Assembly (NCBI GenBank): GCA_012295275.1
Contig: CM022672.1
Coordinates: 21,372,628 to 21,436,627 of the forward strand
Direction: 5' to 3'
DNA: 64,000 nucleotides
Source of the DNA: Chrysomallon squamiferum
Taxonomy: Eukaryota; Mollusca; Gastropoda; Neomphalida; Peltospiridae
This document shows positions 51,297 to 63,091 of this stretch, piece after piece. The position numbers were made by a program, and so were the translations under genes. Position 1 is the stretch's first letter. Each line of letters opens with the position of its first letter. The notes beneath the pieces were generated by a model, which made no database searches, was not told the origin of the DNA, and saw nothing but the letters and a program-made list of their open reading frames with translations.

Positions 51297-51388
<92 letters not shown>

Positions 51389-52087
51389 TATATACAAATA
51401 ACTGACCACATCAATGAAAACATTTATACTTTTTTGTTTAAAAAATGTTTTGGATATATATATGTATTGATATATGTGTCACTTGTGTGTGTATATATAT
51501 ATATATAAAATAGAAAAATTGCTTCCTATTCTATATAGATCATATTTTATATAATGTTTTAAAGTAATTAGAGGGGAGTAAGTTCTAGCAAGATAGATTA
51601 AGATGACTGCCTCCTATTGGGAGCTTTTGTTAGCACTAGGGATTGTATGGTCATGTGACATGACCATATATGGCAACTGCTGCTTGGAATTTAAGGGGAA
51701 ACTCTCAGAGAAAAGCATTGCACTCAGGACAGGGACATTGTAGGACCTTAAAAATAACTAGTTAAAGTGGCGACACAGGTCGTGTGGTTTTTTTTGTATT
51801 GGTTTGATGTTTTTTGTTGTAAAATTGTGATTTGTTTAATGAACCTGGTTAGTTGTCCTCCTTGGAGACGCCAAAGTTACAATGTGGTAAACATATACCA
51901 GAATTAACTAATATTACAGCCCTTGAATTTGAAACCCCATCTTGTTTGTTATTCCTTGGCTAGTGGTAGATATTACATATATACTACAACAACCTGTGGG
52001 TCTGAGATAGATAGGCTTGCCTTACTGCCCTAACCTCCCCCCGTTACATATATATATATATGCTTATACTTATACATACATACATAT

Positions 52088-52136
<49 letters not shown>

Positions 52137-55100
52137 TACATACATACATAAACACACATACCTTTTAAAAAATATATATATATACACACACACAGAAAAC
52201 CTATTTTCTAACCTTTCAAACAGTGAAATAATGAATGAACTAAGAAGCATAGAAGAAGCCGAAAGACCTGTTACAGGACAACAAAATCGCAGTAACATCA
52301 ACAACTTCTTTGTCAAACATCTCACTGAACCAGCTGGCAGCAGTGGTAGGGAAAATGTCCCTTCTAATGTTGACAGTGTTGAAGAGCATCGCCCTGAATC
52401 AGTGGTGGTTGAGGTGCAGGGGTTGTTTGAACAACACAGGGTTTCCTCCATACTGCAGTCAGCAGCATTCAGACGTCAGCTTGAGTCTGCCATCAGAGGA
52501 AGCATTACATCAGCTACAAGTCGTGCATCACCAGGACCATCTCGAGTCTCATACCAGATCAGAAATGAATCAAGAGTTTCTACCCCAGTGACATCCAGAG
52601 CATCATCCCAGACTGTGGATAATGTAATTCAGTCAACATCATCTCAACAAGTTCCTGTTCCACAACCACATAGAAGAAGAATAGCAGCAGCAGCAGCAAC
52701 AGCAACAGCGTCTGCTCCAGATTCAAGAGTTCCTACTCAAGATAATTTGCTTTCCAGTGATTCACCAAGCATTGCTACAACAAGTGATGAAGGTAATTTT
52801 ATAATTATTGTTGTTGTTGTGTTGTTGTTTATTAATTTATTATTATTATTATTATTCATATATTATTATTTTTATAATTATTATCATCATCATCATTATT
52901 ATTATTCATTTATTATTATTGTTATTACTGTTATTTTATTTGAAGTATATCTTCTATTTAAAGCATCTCTGATTAAGGGACAGAAGCAAATTTGGCATAC
53001 AACCTAAATTTCTTGGTTTTCTTTTTAAATGAATTTATTTTACTTTGATAATTATACCCTCTGTGATGACTGTCCCCTTTTCTTTTGAAATACAAGATCA
53101 GTGCATAAACAAAATACTTGTAGTATATGGCTCTATAAAAGTTTAAAGAATAAGTATAATTATAATATTTCAGTGTCTATATATAAATAAACCAACCCTA
53201 AAACACCAACACTTTAGTTCATTTTATGAACAATATTAATATAGTAATCAGATCTTGAGTATACAGTTTGAAATAATTTGATCTTTTTAAAAATTGTTCT
53301 GATACAATGAATATTTCACTTGTAATTTAAATTTGGTATTCGTTTTGCTTTATTTGAACAGATTCTTCTGCAGATGAAATCAGTCCACCTGATATTGGTG
53401 TCTGGAGACCTGTTACTGATCGGTATTTATTCTTTTTAAAATGCTTATTAATTTAATTTTTTCAAAGCAGTAAAACAATGCATGCTTTTAAAATTATGTC
53501 ATTTTAATAATACATCCACTGTTCCATGGTCATTATTTACCATTTTGATAACAAACACTATCTTTGCAATTAGATATCATTAAATGCATCATCAATCCTG
53601 TTTGTTGATACAATTTTGTGTCCAGTCTACTACAAATAAATAAACTGTAAAGACTTATTTATGTACAATATAGATTTTCAGTTTATATAATAATTTTTTT
53701 TTGAATATAATAATTGTTAGATAAGTTTCAAAGCATGCCTGTTCAAATATATAAGTTATGTCTGGAATCATCATAACAGTTCAAATGTATTCTTATTTCA
53801 ATAACTTAATGATTAAAAACAATAATTTATTTATTTTGTTTATATATTTAAAGCCCAGCACAGGCAATATCGTGGGAAAATGTGACTCAGATTCAGAGAG
53901 AAGAATTGGTGGAGGAAATCAGTGAACTTCTTCATCATCGCTTAGTGTCATCAACACTGGAGGGTGAATTCCGGGGGATGCTGGAAGTTCAAATGCAGGT
54001 GTGTACAGGTTTATTATACAGATATGTAATAATAGCTATGCTTTTTATTTTGTATTAATTTTCTACAATTATTGTGTGAAAAAATTAAACTGTAATATAA
54101 TAATACAATTTATTTTGATTTATTTTTCTATAGTTATTGTGTGAATGAATTCACTGAAATCATAACACTTCTTTTTATTTTGTATTATTTTTTATAGTTA
54201 TTTTATCATTATATAATAAGACAAATTATATATATTTCCAAATGATGAACAACTGGTGGTACAATTATATTGTAATTTTCTTTATAATCTGTACATTTTA
54301 CAGACTAACAATATTTTGTATTATTTGCAATAAAATAAAACATAAATAATTCATATAATTATAATATAACATATCTAGAAAGAGATAAGTTAATAACTTG
54401 GGTGAAAAAGAAATTATAAAATATTTATATATATATTATTATTATTATTATTATAAATAAGATAAAATATCGTTCAGAATATTATTTATTGATTTGCTTT
54501 GTTGTGTAATGAATAAGCTATTTGTAGGTTACTCCTGTCGATTAACTTTAACAAATTATATGTTTTTAGACATGACTGGATGTAAATTACAGATAATGAC
54601 AGACCTATAATAAATTATCTTATTGAGGAAGGGAGATAATTCTGTGAAGAGGGGTTTAATTTCATCATTGTAAAAATGAACTGAATGTGTATTTAATCGA
54701 ACCTTGGGACAAAAAATGTCATATAAGAAGTGAGCAAGAGAATATGTTAATAAACCAGTTTCAAATTTAACTTCAAATTTTGGCGAAAGCTCAATTTTAA
54801 TTAAAATAAAGAGAAACTTCAAACTCCAGAATTTTATTTCAAATAGTTAAGACAAAACTGTCAAAAGGTTAGATTCACTGGCACAATCTGTGCAATGATC
54901 TTGGAAGACTGATATAAAATGTATCCTCAAATTCATGTTAATTATTTGTGTTTAATTTTCAATATTTATTTATTTACTATTTATTTTTTATTTTTTATTT
55001 TTTTCAATAATTTAAACATAACTTTTTTGTAATTCAGAATCGTCTTCAGAACATGGAATTTGATGGTGAAAATGTGGCCAACTTTGTGCGCTCGATTCCA

Positions 55101-56759
55101 AGAACACAACCAATCATACATAATGATTTCAGCCATCTTGGGCTACAGCCTCCAGTGGATAATCTTGACAACATTTCAGTGACCAGTCTCAGTGCTACAG
55201 CAGTTCCTTACACTCATGTAAGTTATTCTTCTTCATTTTATGACAGTCGTTATTGTTTATTTTGTATTCTTTTTTAAATTCTTAATTTTAAAATATAGCT
55301 AAGATGACAAAAATAGGCTGAATACATTTTACTTCTGAATGATAGATTTTGTGTATAAAAATGTGTTATCAGTGATCATTTGCTGCTAATAATAAAGTAT
55401 GATTATTCTGACTGAAATTAAACAAATAAATATATCTTGTATATTATGTAGTTCAGGTGTGTTATTTGGTATTATATTTATATGTGATAAAAAGTTTTTT
55501 GTTACAATTAATATATGATTATTCAGCATAAAAAATTCATAAATACATAATCAAGTCTGAGTATACTGCCAAAATAATCACAATCATTACCTTTTATGAT
55601 TACATTCTTTTATATACAGTTATATATTTTATTTGCTATTCTGTTTATGTGTGATAAATGTTTTCATGATGTAATGTATGATTACTCAGCTTAAAAAATA
55701 TCCAAATACATTTTGTATGCATCTAGATGACGAGTCTTTTAATAATAAAGTTTCTGAGGTCTCATGGAGATTATCTTCAACCACATTCAGCAACAGGAAT
55801 TAATTTTGAAAAAACAACAAATAACCAGAAAATATTTCCATTTGTTGCTGATCAGTATTAATACATGCATCACCTGTTAGATTATAGAAAACTGGATTGA
55901 AACATTTATTTTCTATTCACAGAGTAATTTATATCTGAGTCGTGAAATTCAGAGTCTTAAGGCACAGTTGGCAGAGATGAAGAACATGATCAAATTGAAC
56001 TTTGACCTTTCACTGGATATCCAGCGTGCTGTGAGGCAAGAAGTGGCTGCTGGGCTTGCAATGGCTGCAGGTTTGTGTTCAGAATGTATTTACAGTCCTG
56101 ACGTGCTGGTGGTTTAAACTGTTAGATAAATCTAATGGATGTATTCATTGTATTCACAGTAATCTTTTGTGAATTTTGGAATAATAGTACTAGTACTCAA
56201 TACCATTTATGAAAAAATCCAAGTAATCAAATTATACTTCAGTAAACTGCCAAAATTATCAGTCATTATTACCTTTTATAATTACATTTTTTAATATATA
56301 TAATATAGTTATTTCTTGAGATAACAACATTTTTAGTTTATAATTATAATTTTTATTTGTTTATCCATTTATCACATATGTATATTTGGAAGATTCAGAA
56401 CTGTTTTTTTTTTTAAATGTATTGCTGAGGGTTTTTTATTTGATATTGCATTATTTATTAGATTTTTTGTTTGTTAATTTGTTAATTTTTTTTTGTTAAT
56501 TTTTTTTTTTTATCATTTCTTCACAGGAGACAATAATGTAAAAGCTGCATCACCATCATCCACATTCTCCGTGCCAATCAGTGACAGTCACTGTGTTATT
56601 TGTCTGGAGAACCACTCTGACACTGTGCTGTATCAGTGTGGACACATGTGTGTGTGTTATGCATGTGGCAAACATCTTTTGTCTCTTCAGTCAAAATGTC
56701 CAATGTGTCGGGCTCCAATTAAAGACATCATCCGTGCTTACAAATGCTCAAATGAATAA
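51067..56759 (+). CDS. RING-finger E3 ubiquitin ligase, neuralized-type RING
   Basis: Seven coding exons with agreeing phases: 51067-51224, 52224-52792, 53362-53422, 53854-53998, 55038-55217, 55923-56070 and 56527-56759. The product is 497 residues. The start at 51067 has a strong context (ACCATGG); an in-frame ATG at 51013 is weaker. The N-terminal 240 residues are Ser/Thr/Gln-rich and probably disordered. A motif occurs twice: FEQHRVSSILQSAAFRRQLE (121-140) and HHRLVSSTLEGEFRGMLE (290-307). Residues 372-410 are a likely coiled coil (EIQSLKAQLAEMKNMI). The C-terminal RING has C443, C446, C458, H460, C464, C467, C478 and C481, with the neuralized-like CGHMCVCYACG and CPMCRAPIKDIIRAY. It should bind two zinc ions and an E2. 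No neuralized NHR domain is present, so it is not NEURL1 itself. The substrate is unknown. Confidence 0.88.
51303..51385. repeat. (CT)n tract, RING gene intron 1
   Basis: About 82 bp of CT repeat, about 80 bp beyond the exon 1 donor. It is CT on this gene's sense strand, mirroring the tract in the divergent partner. Confidence 0.97.
51470..52048. mobile_element. Possible solo LTR or other TE insert
   Basis: Within RING gene intron 1 a GC-richer block ends in CCCCCCGTTACA at 52048; the reverse complement, TGTAACGGGGGG, is a common LTR beginning. The left boundary is not clear (a TGTGTCA near 51473 is one option), and no target duplication can be confirmed in the TA-rich flanks. It includes the 23-bp palindrome TATGGTCATGTGACATGACCATA (51637-51672 region) and TGGCGACACAGG, reminiscent of a primer-binding site. 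The assignment is tentative. Confidence 0.3.
52049..52190. repeat. TA / TACA microsatellite cluster
   Basis: TA and TACA arrays directly 5' of the RING gene exon 2 acceptor. An open frame through them continues into the true exon, but the first part is intronic. Confidence 0.95.
55463..55715. repeat. Tandem 167-bp repeat, RING gene intron 5
   Basis: Two diverged units start near 55463 (TATTTGGTATTATATTTATATG) and 55630 (TATTTGCTATTCTGTTTATG). Both run through ATGATTA(T/C)TCAGC and AAATACAT. Confidence 0.7.
56222..56315. repeat. Third copy of the intron 5 repeat, in intron 6
   Basis: ACTGCCAAAATTATCA ... TTACCTTTTATAATTACAT matches the segment at 55546-55620 with few changes, across an intervening exon. 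Confidence 0.65.
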
Positions 56760-57450
56760 CAAAATACTACTTGAGAAGACTTGCTACCATACTTTAAAAT
56801 AAATAACAAATGAATAAATATATGTGGGTAAGTAAGTGTAAATAAATAAATAAAATGTACAAAAGTGAGTACGTAAATAAATAAATAAAATTATTGTTTA
56901 AACTACGTTGTCACAATGTGTTTTTGGCTGGAAAAATATGTGAATGCTGATAAAACCATCTTTATTCACATACACCCCCCATCAAAAGCAGCTTTACCTG
57001 CTCAGGTACAGCATGAACATACTCAAAATATTTCATAACTTCAGAAATGTTTGGCGTGGAGCAGTAGTTCACCTATCATCTGGAAGCTTAGGACAAAAGT
57101 AACAATGTGCATCCATGAAAAATATTTATATACCTGTAAATATGTTAAAAGTGAATTAATTAAGCTTGTAAAGCATGAAACGGATGATATTTTTCCCCAA
57201 TTTTTTATGATAGATTATGCAATAACAATAAACAATTTTTTGAAAATAATTAGTCTATTTGATGACATCATGATATACAGACTTCAAATTAATGCTGTCG
57301 ATTGCCCAAGAAACAGAAATGTATATAATTTAGTATAATTTTGTATGTTGTTTCAGTTTTTTCTAATGTGTAACAGATCTTTAGAATAAATTGTAAAAAT
57401 ACTGAAATAAATTAAACTTTTGTGATCATTTTGTTTGTTCTTATTTGGAT

Positions 57451-57488
<38 letters not shown>

Positions 57489-57540
57489 TTTTAACATACA
57501 CTAACAGCTATTTTAAAATACTAAATACAATTGAATTATT
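56760..57540 (+). other. RING gene 3' UTR
   Basis: AT-rich sequence after the stop with several AATAAA-containing arrays (56801-56890) and single signals near 57385 and 57405. A 95-codon open frame at 57051-57338 resembles nothing and is probably non-coding. Confidence 0.5.
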
Positions 57541-57595
57541 TATTGTTTTCCAACAGCCATGACTAGTCTAGTTACCAGAGAAAGCCAAGAGAAAA

Positions 57596-57735
57596 AAAAA
57601 AATGATCTGCATCTTGCTTCACATTGTCTGCCCTGGGGTTTATTACTGCATCTCATCTAGCACATACAGCTTATTATGCTGGTGCTATTGTTGTCAAAGA
57701 CAAAAAGCTTACAGAGAATATCCTTGATGATTAGT
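57596..57735 (+). pseudogene. Possible decayed coding fragment
   Basis: A plus-strand frame gives a stretch ending SHLAHTAYYAGAIVVKDKKL and then TENILDD. It has a loose resemblance to the YAGAFRFGAYLVKDKKLTFENV region of ABCB-type transporters. It is only about 35 codons long and bounded by stops. The resemblance may be chance. Confidence 0.18.
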
Positions 57736-58261
57736 TTTACTTGCATGCACAGAGATTAATTGGACTCTTCTGGAGTTTCTGTTACATCTGCTGCTTTAAC
57801 AAAAAGAAAAAAAAAAGTCATTTTTAGGAATTTACTTTATTGGTAATTTGTCCAGTGTTGTTGGGATATTATTTATTTTTTTACTTTAGAGCTGGAATAG
57901 TCACCTCCATGAACTTGTCAGTGCATCTGATTCATAAACTATCTCACGTTTGACAGTCTGCTATAATTAAATACAACTACATATTGATTATTTACTGTGA
58001 AAGTCAGAACAATGTAAGTTCATCAGAAAATATATTCTTTTAAAAGAATGAGATAATAAAGGAAAATGGATTTTTCTTCATCAGTAATTAAGATGTTGAT
58101 GATAGATTTCCTTGAATATAAAGAATATAGTTGATATAATAGTAATATTTTTAAATTAACATAAATTAGGCCAACAACTTTTACCTCTACTCTTTGTTTT
58201 GTGACAGTATTTCCAAGTGTTTTGTTTAAATTTTCAGTATTTATTTCTTCTTTATTTATAT

Positions 58262-58336
58262 TCAAGATACTTTGTGTTACACATGTGGCAAACAGCTGTT
58301 GTCCCTCATATCAAAATATCTATATTTGAAACTCTA
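58262..58336 (+). pseudogene. Relic of the RING exon
   Basis: The DNA around TGTGTTACACATGTGGCAAA, then CAGCTGTTGTCCCTC and TCAAAATATC, closely parallels the RING exon at 56650-56700 (TGTGTTATGCATGTGGCAAA ...). It translates as LCYTCGKQLLSLISKY, against VCYACGKHLLSLQSKC. The Cys that should follow LISK is Tyr, and the frame stops soon after, so it cannot form a RING. It suggests a past tandem duplication of this gene or its last exon. Confidence 0.75.
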
Positions 58337-58471
58337 GTTTGTGAAAATAGTTGACTTTAATTTCTTTGTCAATATCAATGTTACGAAGTTTAGAGAAAAA
58401 AAAAAAAAAATGCCAATTTATTTATGTTTATCTCTGACAACCTTCACAGGATTTCTTAGAAGGTTTATTTT

Positions 58472-58480
<9 letters not shown>

Positions 58481-58503
<23 letters not shown>

Positions 58504-58540
58504 TGCACACACACATCACACACACACACATACACATCAT
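58481..58540. repeat. (TA)n-(CA)n microsatellite
   Basis: Compound TA then CA array with interruptions. Confidence 0.9.
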
Positions 58541-58954
58541 ATTTTGTATTTAGAGGTAATTCTACATAAGAAAACTTCTTTTATAATTATAAAAATAAAA
58601 ACTCAAAACAATACAAAGTTCTGTGCCACTAGAAGCATCATTTATTCATGGTGAAACATTTAAAAGTTTTACAAACAAAAAAAAAAACTGTTCACTGCAG
58701 AAACCCAACCAGAAAACAGCAAAACACAGACGACTAATGAAAATGAGATAGTTGTGTTGTCTCTGTATTTAAATACATACACAGCATATTAACAAATGTA
58801 TTTACACATACCATGTTCAGTCAAAATATAAACTATTGAGTAACAATAACAATTGAATATGTACACTGAATTTGTTATATCACTTTGGATATTGATACAA
58901 CCAGAATAGGTACATAGTGTTCAGATAACAAGTATTACTAATGTAGATACATAT

Positions 58955-58955
<1 letters not shown>

Positions 58956-58993
<38 letters not shown>
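58956..58993. repeat. Poly(A) run
   Basis: About 35 consecutive A. The interval 58541-59159 around it holds no supported exon. Confidence 0.95.
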
Positions 58994-58996
<3 letters not shown>

Positions 58997-59159
58997 TGCC
59001 ATTTTTAAATTCCTGATAGCATTGTATAAATTCTGTATGATATGGCCAAGATTTCTGAACATGTTAAATAAAATAGCACAAAGTAATGTAGCACTAATCA
59101 AAGAAAAATAATAATGCATATCAATCTGCTGGTGTTATAAAATAATTTTGTTTTTTCAG

Positions 59160-59251
59160 CTGTGGCTATCCAACCTGGCTCACCAAGACACCAATACAAT
59201 GATAATGATTATGATGTTGGTAACGTGAAAAACATAAAACTGGAAGAATAA
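59160..59251 (+). CDS. Possible terminal exon of an unknown transcript
   Basis: A strong acceptor (TTTTGTTTTTTCAG) precedes about 30 open codons that start VAIQPGSPRHQYNDNDYDVG and end with IKLEE, a TAA stop and an overlapping AATAAA. The phase (two bases first) fits the RING gene exon 6 donor, so a RING-less isoform that skips exon 7 is conceivable. It could also be the end of a decayed duplicate or chance. Confidence 0.3.
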
Positions 59252-59726
59252 AAAAGAAAAGCTTTAACAGGTCTTGGATGAAAGACTCAGCCAACTTAAA
59301 ATGTGCCTTTAGATACTAAAGATACTGTGTAAGTGATGTATAAATAATTTTTGAAATGTGAAAATAAAATTTGATCAAAAATAAAAACAAAGAGTTTTGA
59401 AAAGAGAAAAGAAATATTACCCAATAAATTTTTGGTTTAAAAACAAATATATTGATTAATTTATGCACAAAGAAACAGATGACGGCACATTTCAATGTTT
59501 AATTACTTCTTTTTTATAATCAACAATAGGTGAAAGTTGACAGGAATTTAAATAAATCTAAATATCTGAAAGTTTTGGTTACAAAAATATGTGTAAAGTG
59601 AGATATAGAAAAAATTACCATACAGCATCTACACAAGTTTCTCAGTTTCAAATGCATCTATTTGTTACTACTGCAGAATCTTCCATAAGAGGAACAAAAA
59701 ATTACTTCACTTGATTGAAGATTAAA

Positions 59727-59784
59727 AAAAAAAAAAAAAAAGAAAGAAAGAAAGAAAGAAAAAAAAAAAATGAATAATGGATGT

Positions 59785-59815
<31 letters not shown>
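59727..59815. repeat. Poly(A)/(AAAG)n facing poly(T)
   Basis: An A-rich tract with AAAG units (59727-59770) is followed within about 17 bp by about 29 T (59787-59815), so the two can form a hairpin. Confidence 0.95.
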
Positions 59816-59822
<7 letters not shown>

Positions 59823-62800
59823 CCAATCATACAATCTTACATCAGGGTTATTTAAATCACAATTTTGTTTAGGCATTGTTTTCGTTGTCCTCAGGTTGGA
59901 ATTTTCATCTGTCATTTACATTAACAGTTTTAACCAGCAACAAAAAGATTTGAAAAAAAAAAAGGAAATTCAGTCCTTCTGCCAACCATTCACCCACACT
60001 CTAAATCAAATAAACTTTCTGCAATTGGAAAAAGTTCAAAAATTATTTTTTGACAATGCAAGTGCTAGTTTGGAGTGATATAAAATTGAGTAATTTAAAC
60101 ATATAAATTATATTTATTTTGTGATTTTGTTTCATTTTTCATTTGATTTGTTTTGATTTAATTTTAATTTTATTTGTTGGCATTTAATACCATTGATCCA
60201 GGAATAACACTGTCTCATTACAGTAATCTTTTCAGTTATGGGACTGTATTTATTTTAAAATATCTTTTATTATTTCTGTTTCTTCTTTTTTTCCTTTCTT
60301 CAGATATACTTTATTTCATTTCATTTCATTTCATTTCAACTGCTTGCATTGTTTGCCCTGTTCCATAAACAATAATCCAATAAAAAAAACCTTGACATTT
60401 TTCACTCCACAAAACAATAACCAATTGCTTTCACTGATAGCACATCCTTTACAAGTCCACCATTTTGACCAGTAAAATCCATTATGACAACACAAAAACA
60501 ATGAGGGAAAACAATCTTTGTTACAACCAACCATTATCAAAGGACACTTGCAGACCCATAAGGACACTTCAATTTTCACATACCTTAACAACATTTTTTT
60601 CATTCTTCTTCATATATCATCTGATCTCTAAAGATGAACATGAAGACTACTCCTCATATTAATTCTCGTTTTCAACAAGCTGTGCATTTATTTCAAGGCC
60701 ATTTCAGTACAGGCATATTTAAATGGTTATTGTTAACAACAAGTGAATGCCAGTGTTAAATAATAAATCAAATAATCACGTAATGTAATACTTCACATTG
60801 ATAAAACGCAATTATATATTAAAGAAAAAGAGAGACAATTTCAAATACATCAGTAATTATGTTTAATTTATCTGCCAATAACTGAAAACATTCCAAGGTT
60901 TTTAAATAAAAGCATTACATTTTCAGTTAAATGAATCTGTAATGTTTTATTTAATAACAATTTTTTAATATTTATTTATTTAAAATCTTCATTAATGCTT
61001 GATCCAGCATTAAGTATAATTTTTTTTTTAGAATTAATCAAGTATTTTTTTCTTTCTAAGAAATTTTACATTTTCATTTACTTTGAAGTCTTCAGTATTT
61101 GCTTAAACTGAAACAGTAAAAGAAATTTGTATATGAAGAAAACAAACCTAACAAAATGATAATGAAATATATTTTAAATGTAAAGTGTTGTAGTTAAACA
61201 GAGACAGCACATTATTTCAGCCTTTATTCAGATTACAAACTTTTCCATACTTTTAGAATATCAATATTGTTAATTCTCATTAAGGTAACAACTTTTCATA
61301 ATAATCTACCAAAAGTTCAGAATTAGACAAATTTTATTATTATAATGAATTGTCATACACCAAATATGTCACAAAAAATAACAAACAAAAAAAGGAAAAT
61401 TTAACTGCTATTTTAATTATTTAATTACATATAATTTAAAACTCCAGTTTAAATTTATATGCCTTACATTAATCTACATTTTAACAACATTATTATTATA
61501 ATTTATTTATATTTTATATTATGATTTATTAATATTATGTCTTTCAAATAAATAATTTTTGTTCATTCAATGCCCTATGAAATTATCTCTTATGATGCTA
61601 CAAAAATGTACATTTTGTATGTATATTTTTACTTTCTTTTTTCGTTTCTAAAATCAATACATTTATGACATCACTGCGCAGTTTTTCTTCAGCCTTAGCA
61701 GGAGAGAGAGAGATATTGTTTATATGTTTGTCACATATAATTACATAATAAGGATAATTACAAGCCAGCAATGAAAAATGGACCTAGCAGTAATCACTTT
61801 CAAAACTGTAATTTTGTCTGTGATGCTTGAACAAGATAAAAATAAAACAGAATTATCAAGCATTACAAATGCCTATCAAAATGAGCACAAACATTATTCA
61901 GTTTGATGTTGAAAGTGATTTGTCACAAAAATTACAAATTTAGTTGACCAAAGAATGTGTGATATGTGATGCATGTTACATATTATCTTAATTTATGTGC
62001 TCATTTCATGCTCCTTCATCTTAGCAAACTTGTTTTTAATGAAATGCAAAATAAACAAACACAAAAAAAAAAAAAAAATAAAAAAATAAAAAATACTGCA
62101 CTTCCTATTATATTATCTAAACTTTTAATAACATGTCCAAAATAATCACTGACTATTCATTTATATTATCTAATCTTTTACATATGCCTAAGAAAAATGA
62201 TTGCCTCTTGTTTTATATTATTTAAAGTTTAGAAAACATGAAAAAAGCATTCATTTCATCTTCTTTTATATTACTTTTAATAATATGCAAAAGCAACCAT
62301 TTTATTTACTTTCATATCAGTGAAAATTTTAATATGCAAAAAAAAAAATAAAAAGCATCGCAGTCTATAGCATTATCAAAATATTTATGTTTATTTATGC
62401 ATTCATAATATCTATGCTTTCAATAACAAGCTCAAGACTATCACTGCATGATCTTCCATTTAAATTTTTTATTAATAAGTGCAAAACCTTTTATTTCTTC
62501 TTTTCCTTTCATTCTAAAATATTTAAATAAAATTATTTTACAATCCCTTTGCAGCATGTTAGATTGGCACTATAAGCATCTAGATCCAAAGTTTTTAACT
62601 AGCTTCATTCTGAATTAAATAGATTGTAATTTAAGGAACACATTATTCCATTTCAAGAACAGACTACTAATTTAACAATTAGTAAATCAAATTAATTGTT
62701 TTTTACATTATATGTATACTAGTGACACCTTTATTCATTTACAATAGAGATCAAAATAATATTTTTATATATTGATATATCTAAAGATTTTAGCCTTTAC

Positions 62801-63055
62801 ATTTCAAATGTTATGTTAGACAATTAAAATCTGAATACTGAAATAGTTTTTCTTTTTAAAATTATTTATTTATTGTTTTTTGTTATTCATTATAACTTTA
62901 GATTTGGTGCAAATTTCTATGGCTATAGTCAAAAAAATAAAGAGTGAACTAACAATAAAAACAAAATGGAATGAGATGAAATAAATTAGTAACTGCAGAT
63001 GTAATAATACATTTTTTTTTTTAATAATAATAATGAAATTTAAAAGCCTATTAAT

Positions 63056-63058
63056 AAC

Positions 63059-63091
<33 letters not shown>
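63056..63091. repeat. (AAT)n microsatellite
   Basis: About 12 AAT units. Confidence 0.95.

Noticed and set aside
52060..52223. N-terminal extension of the RING gene second exon
   Set aside because: The open frame continues upstream through TA/TACA repeats, but a good acceptor at 52221-52223 and the exon 1 phase place the exon start at 52224.
57051..57338. 95-codon open frame after the RING gene
   Set aside because: Lies in the probable 3' UTR, is AT-rich and matches no family.
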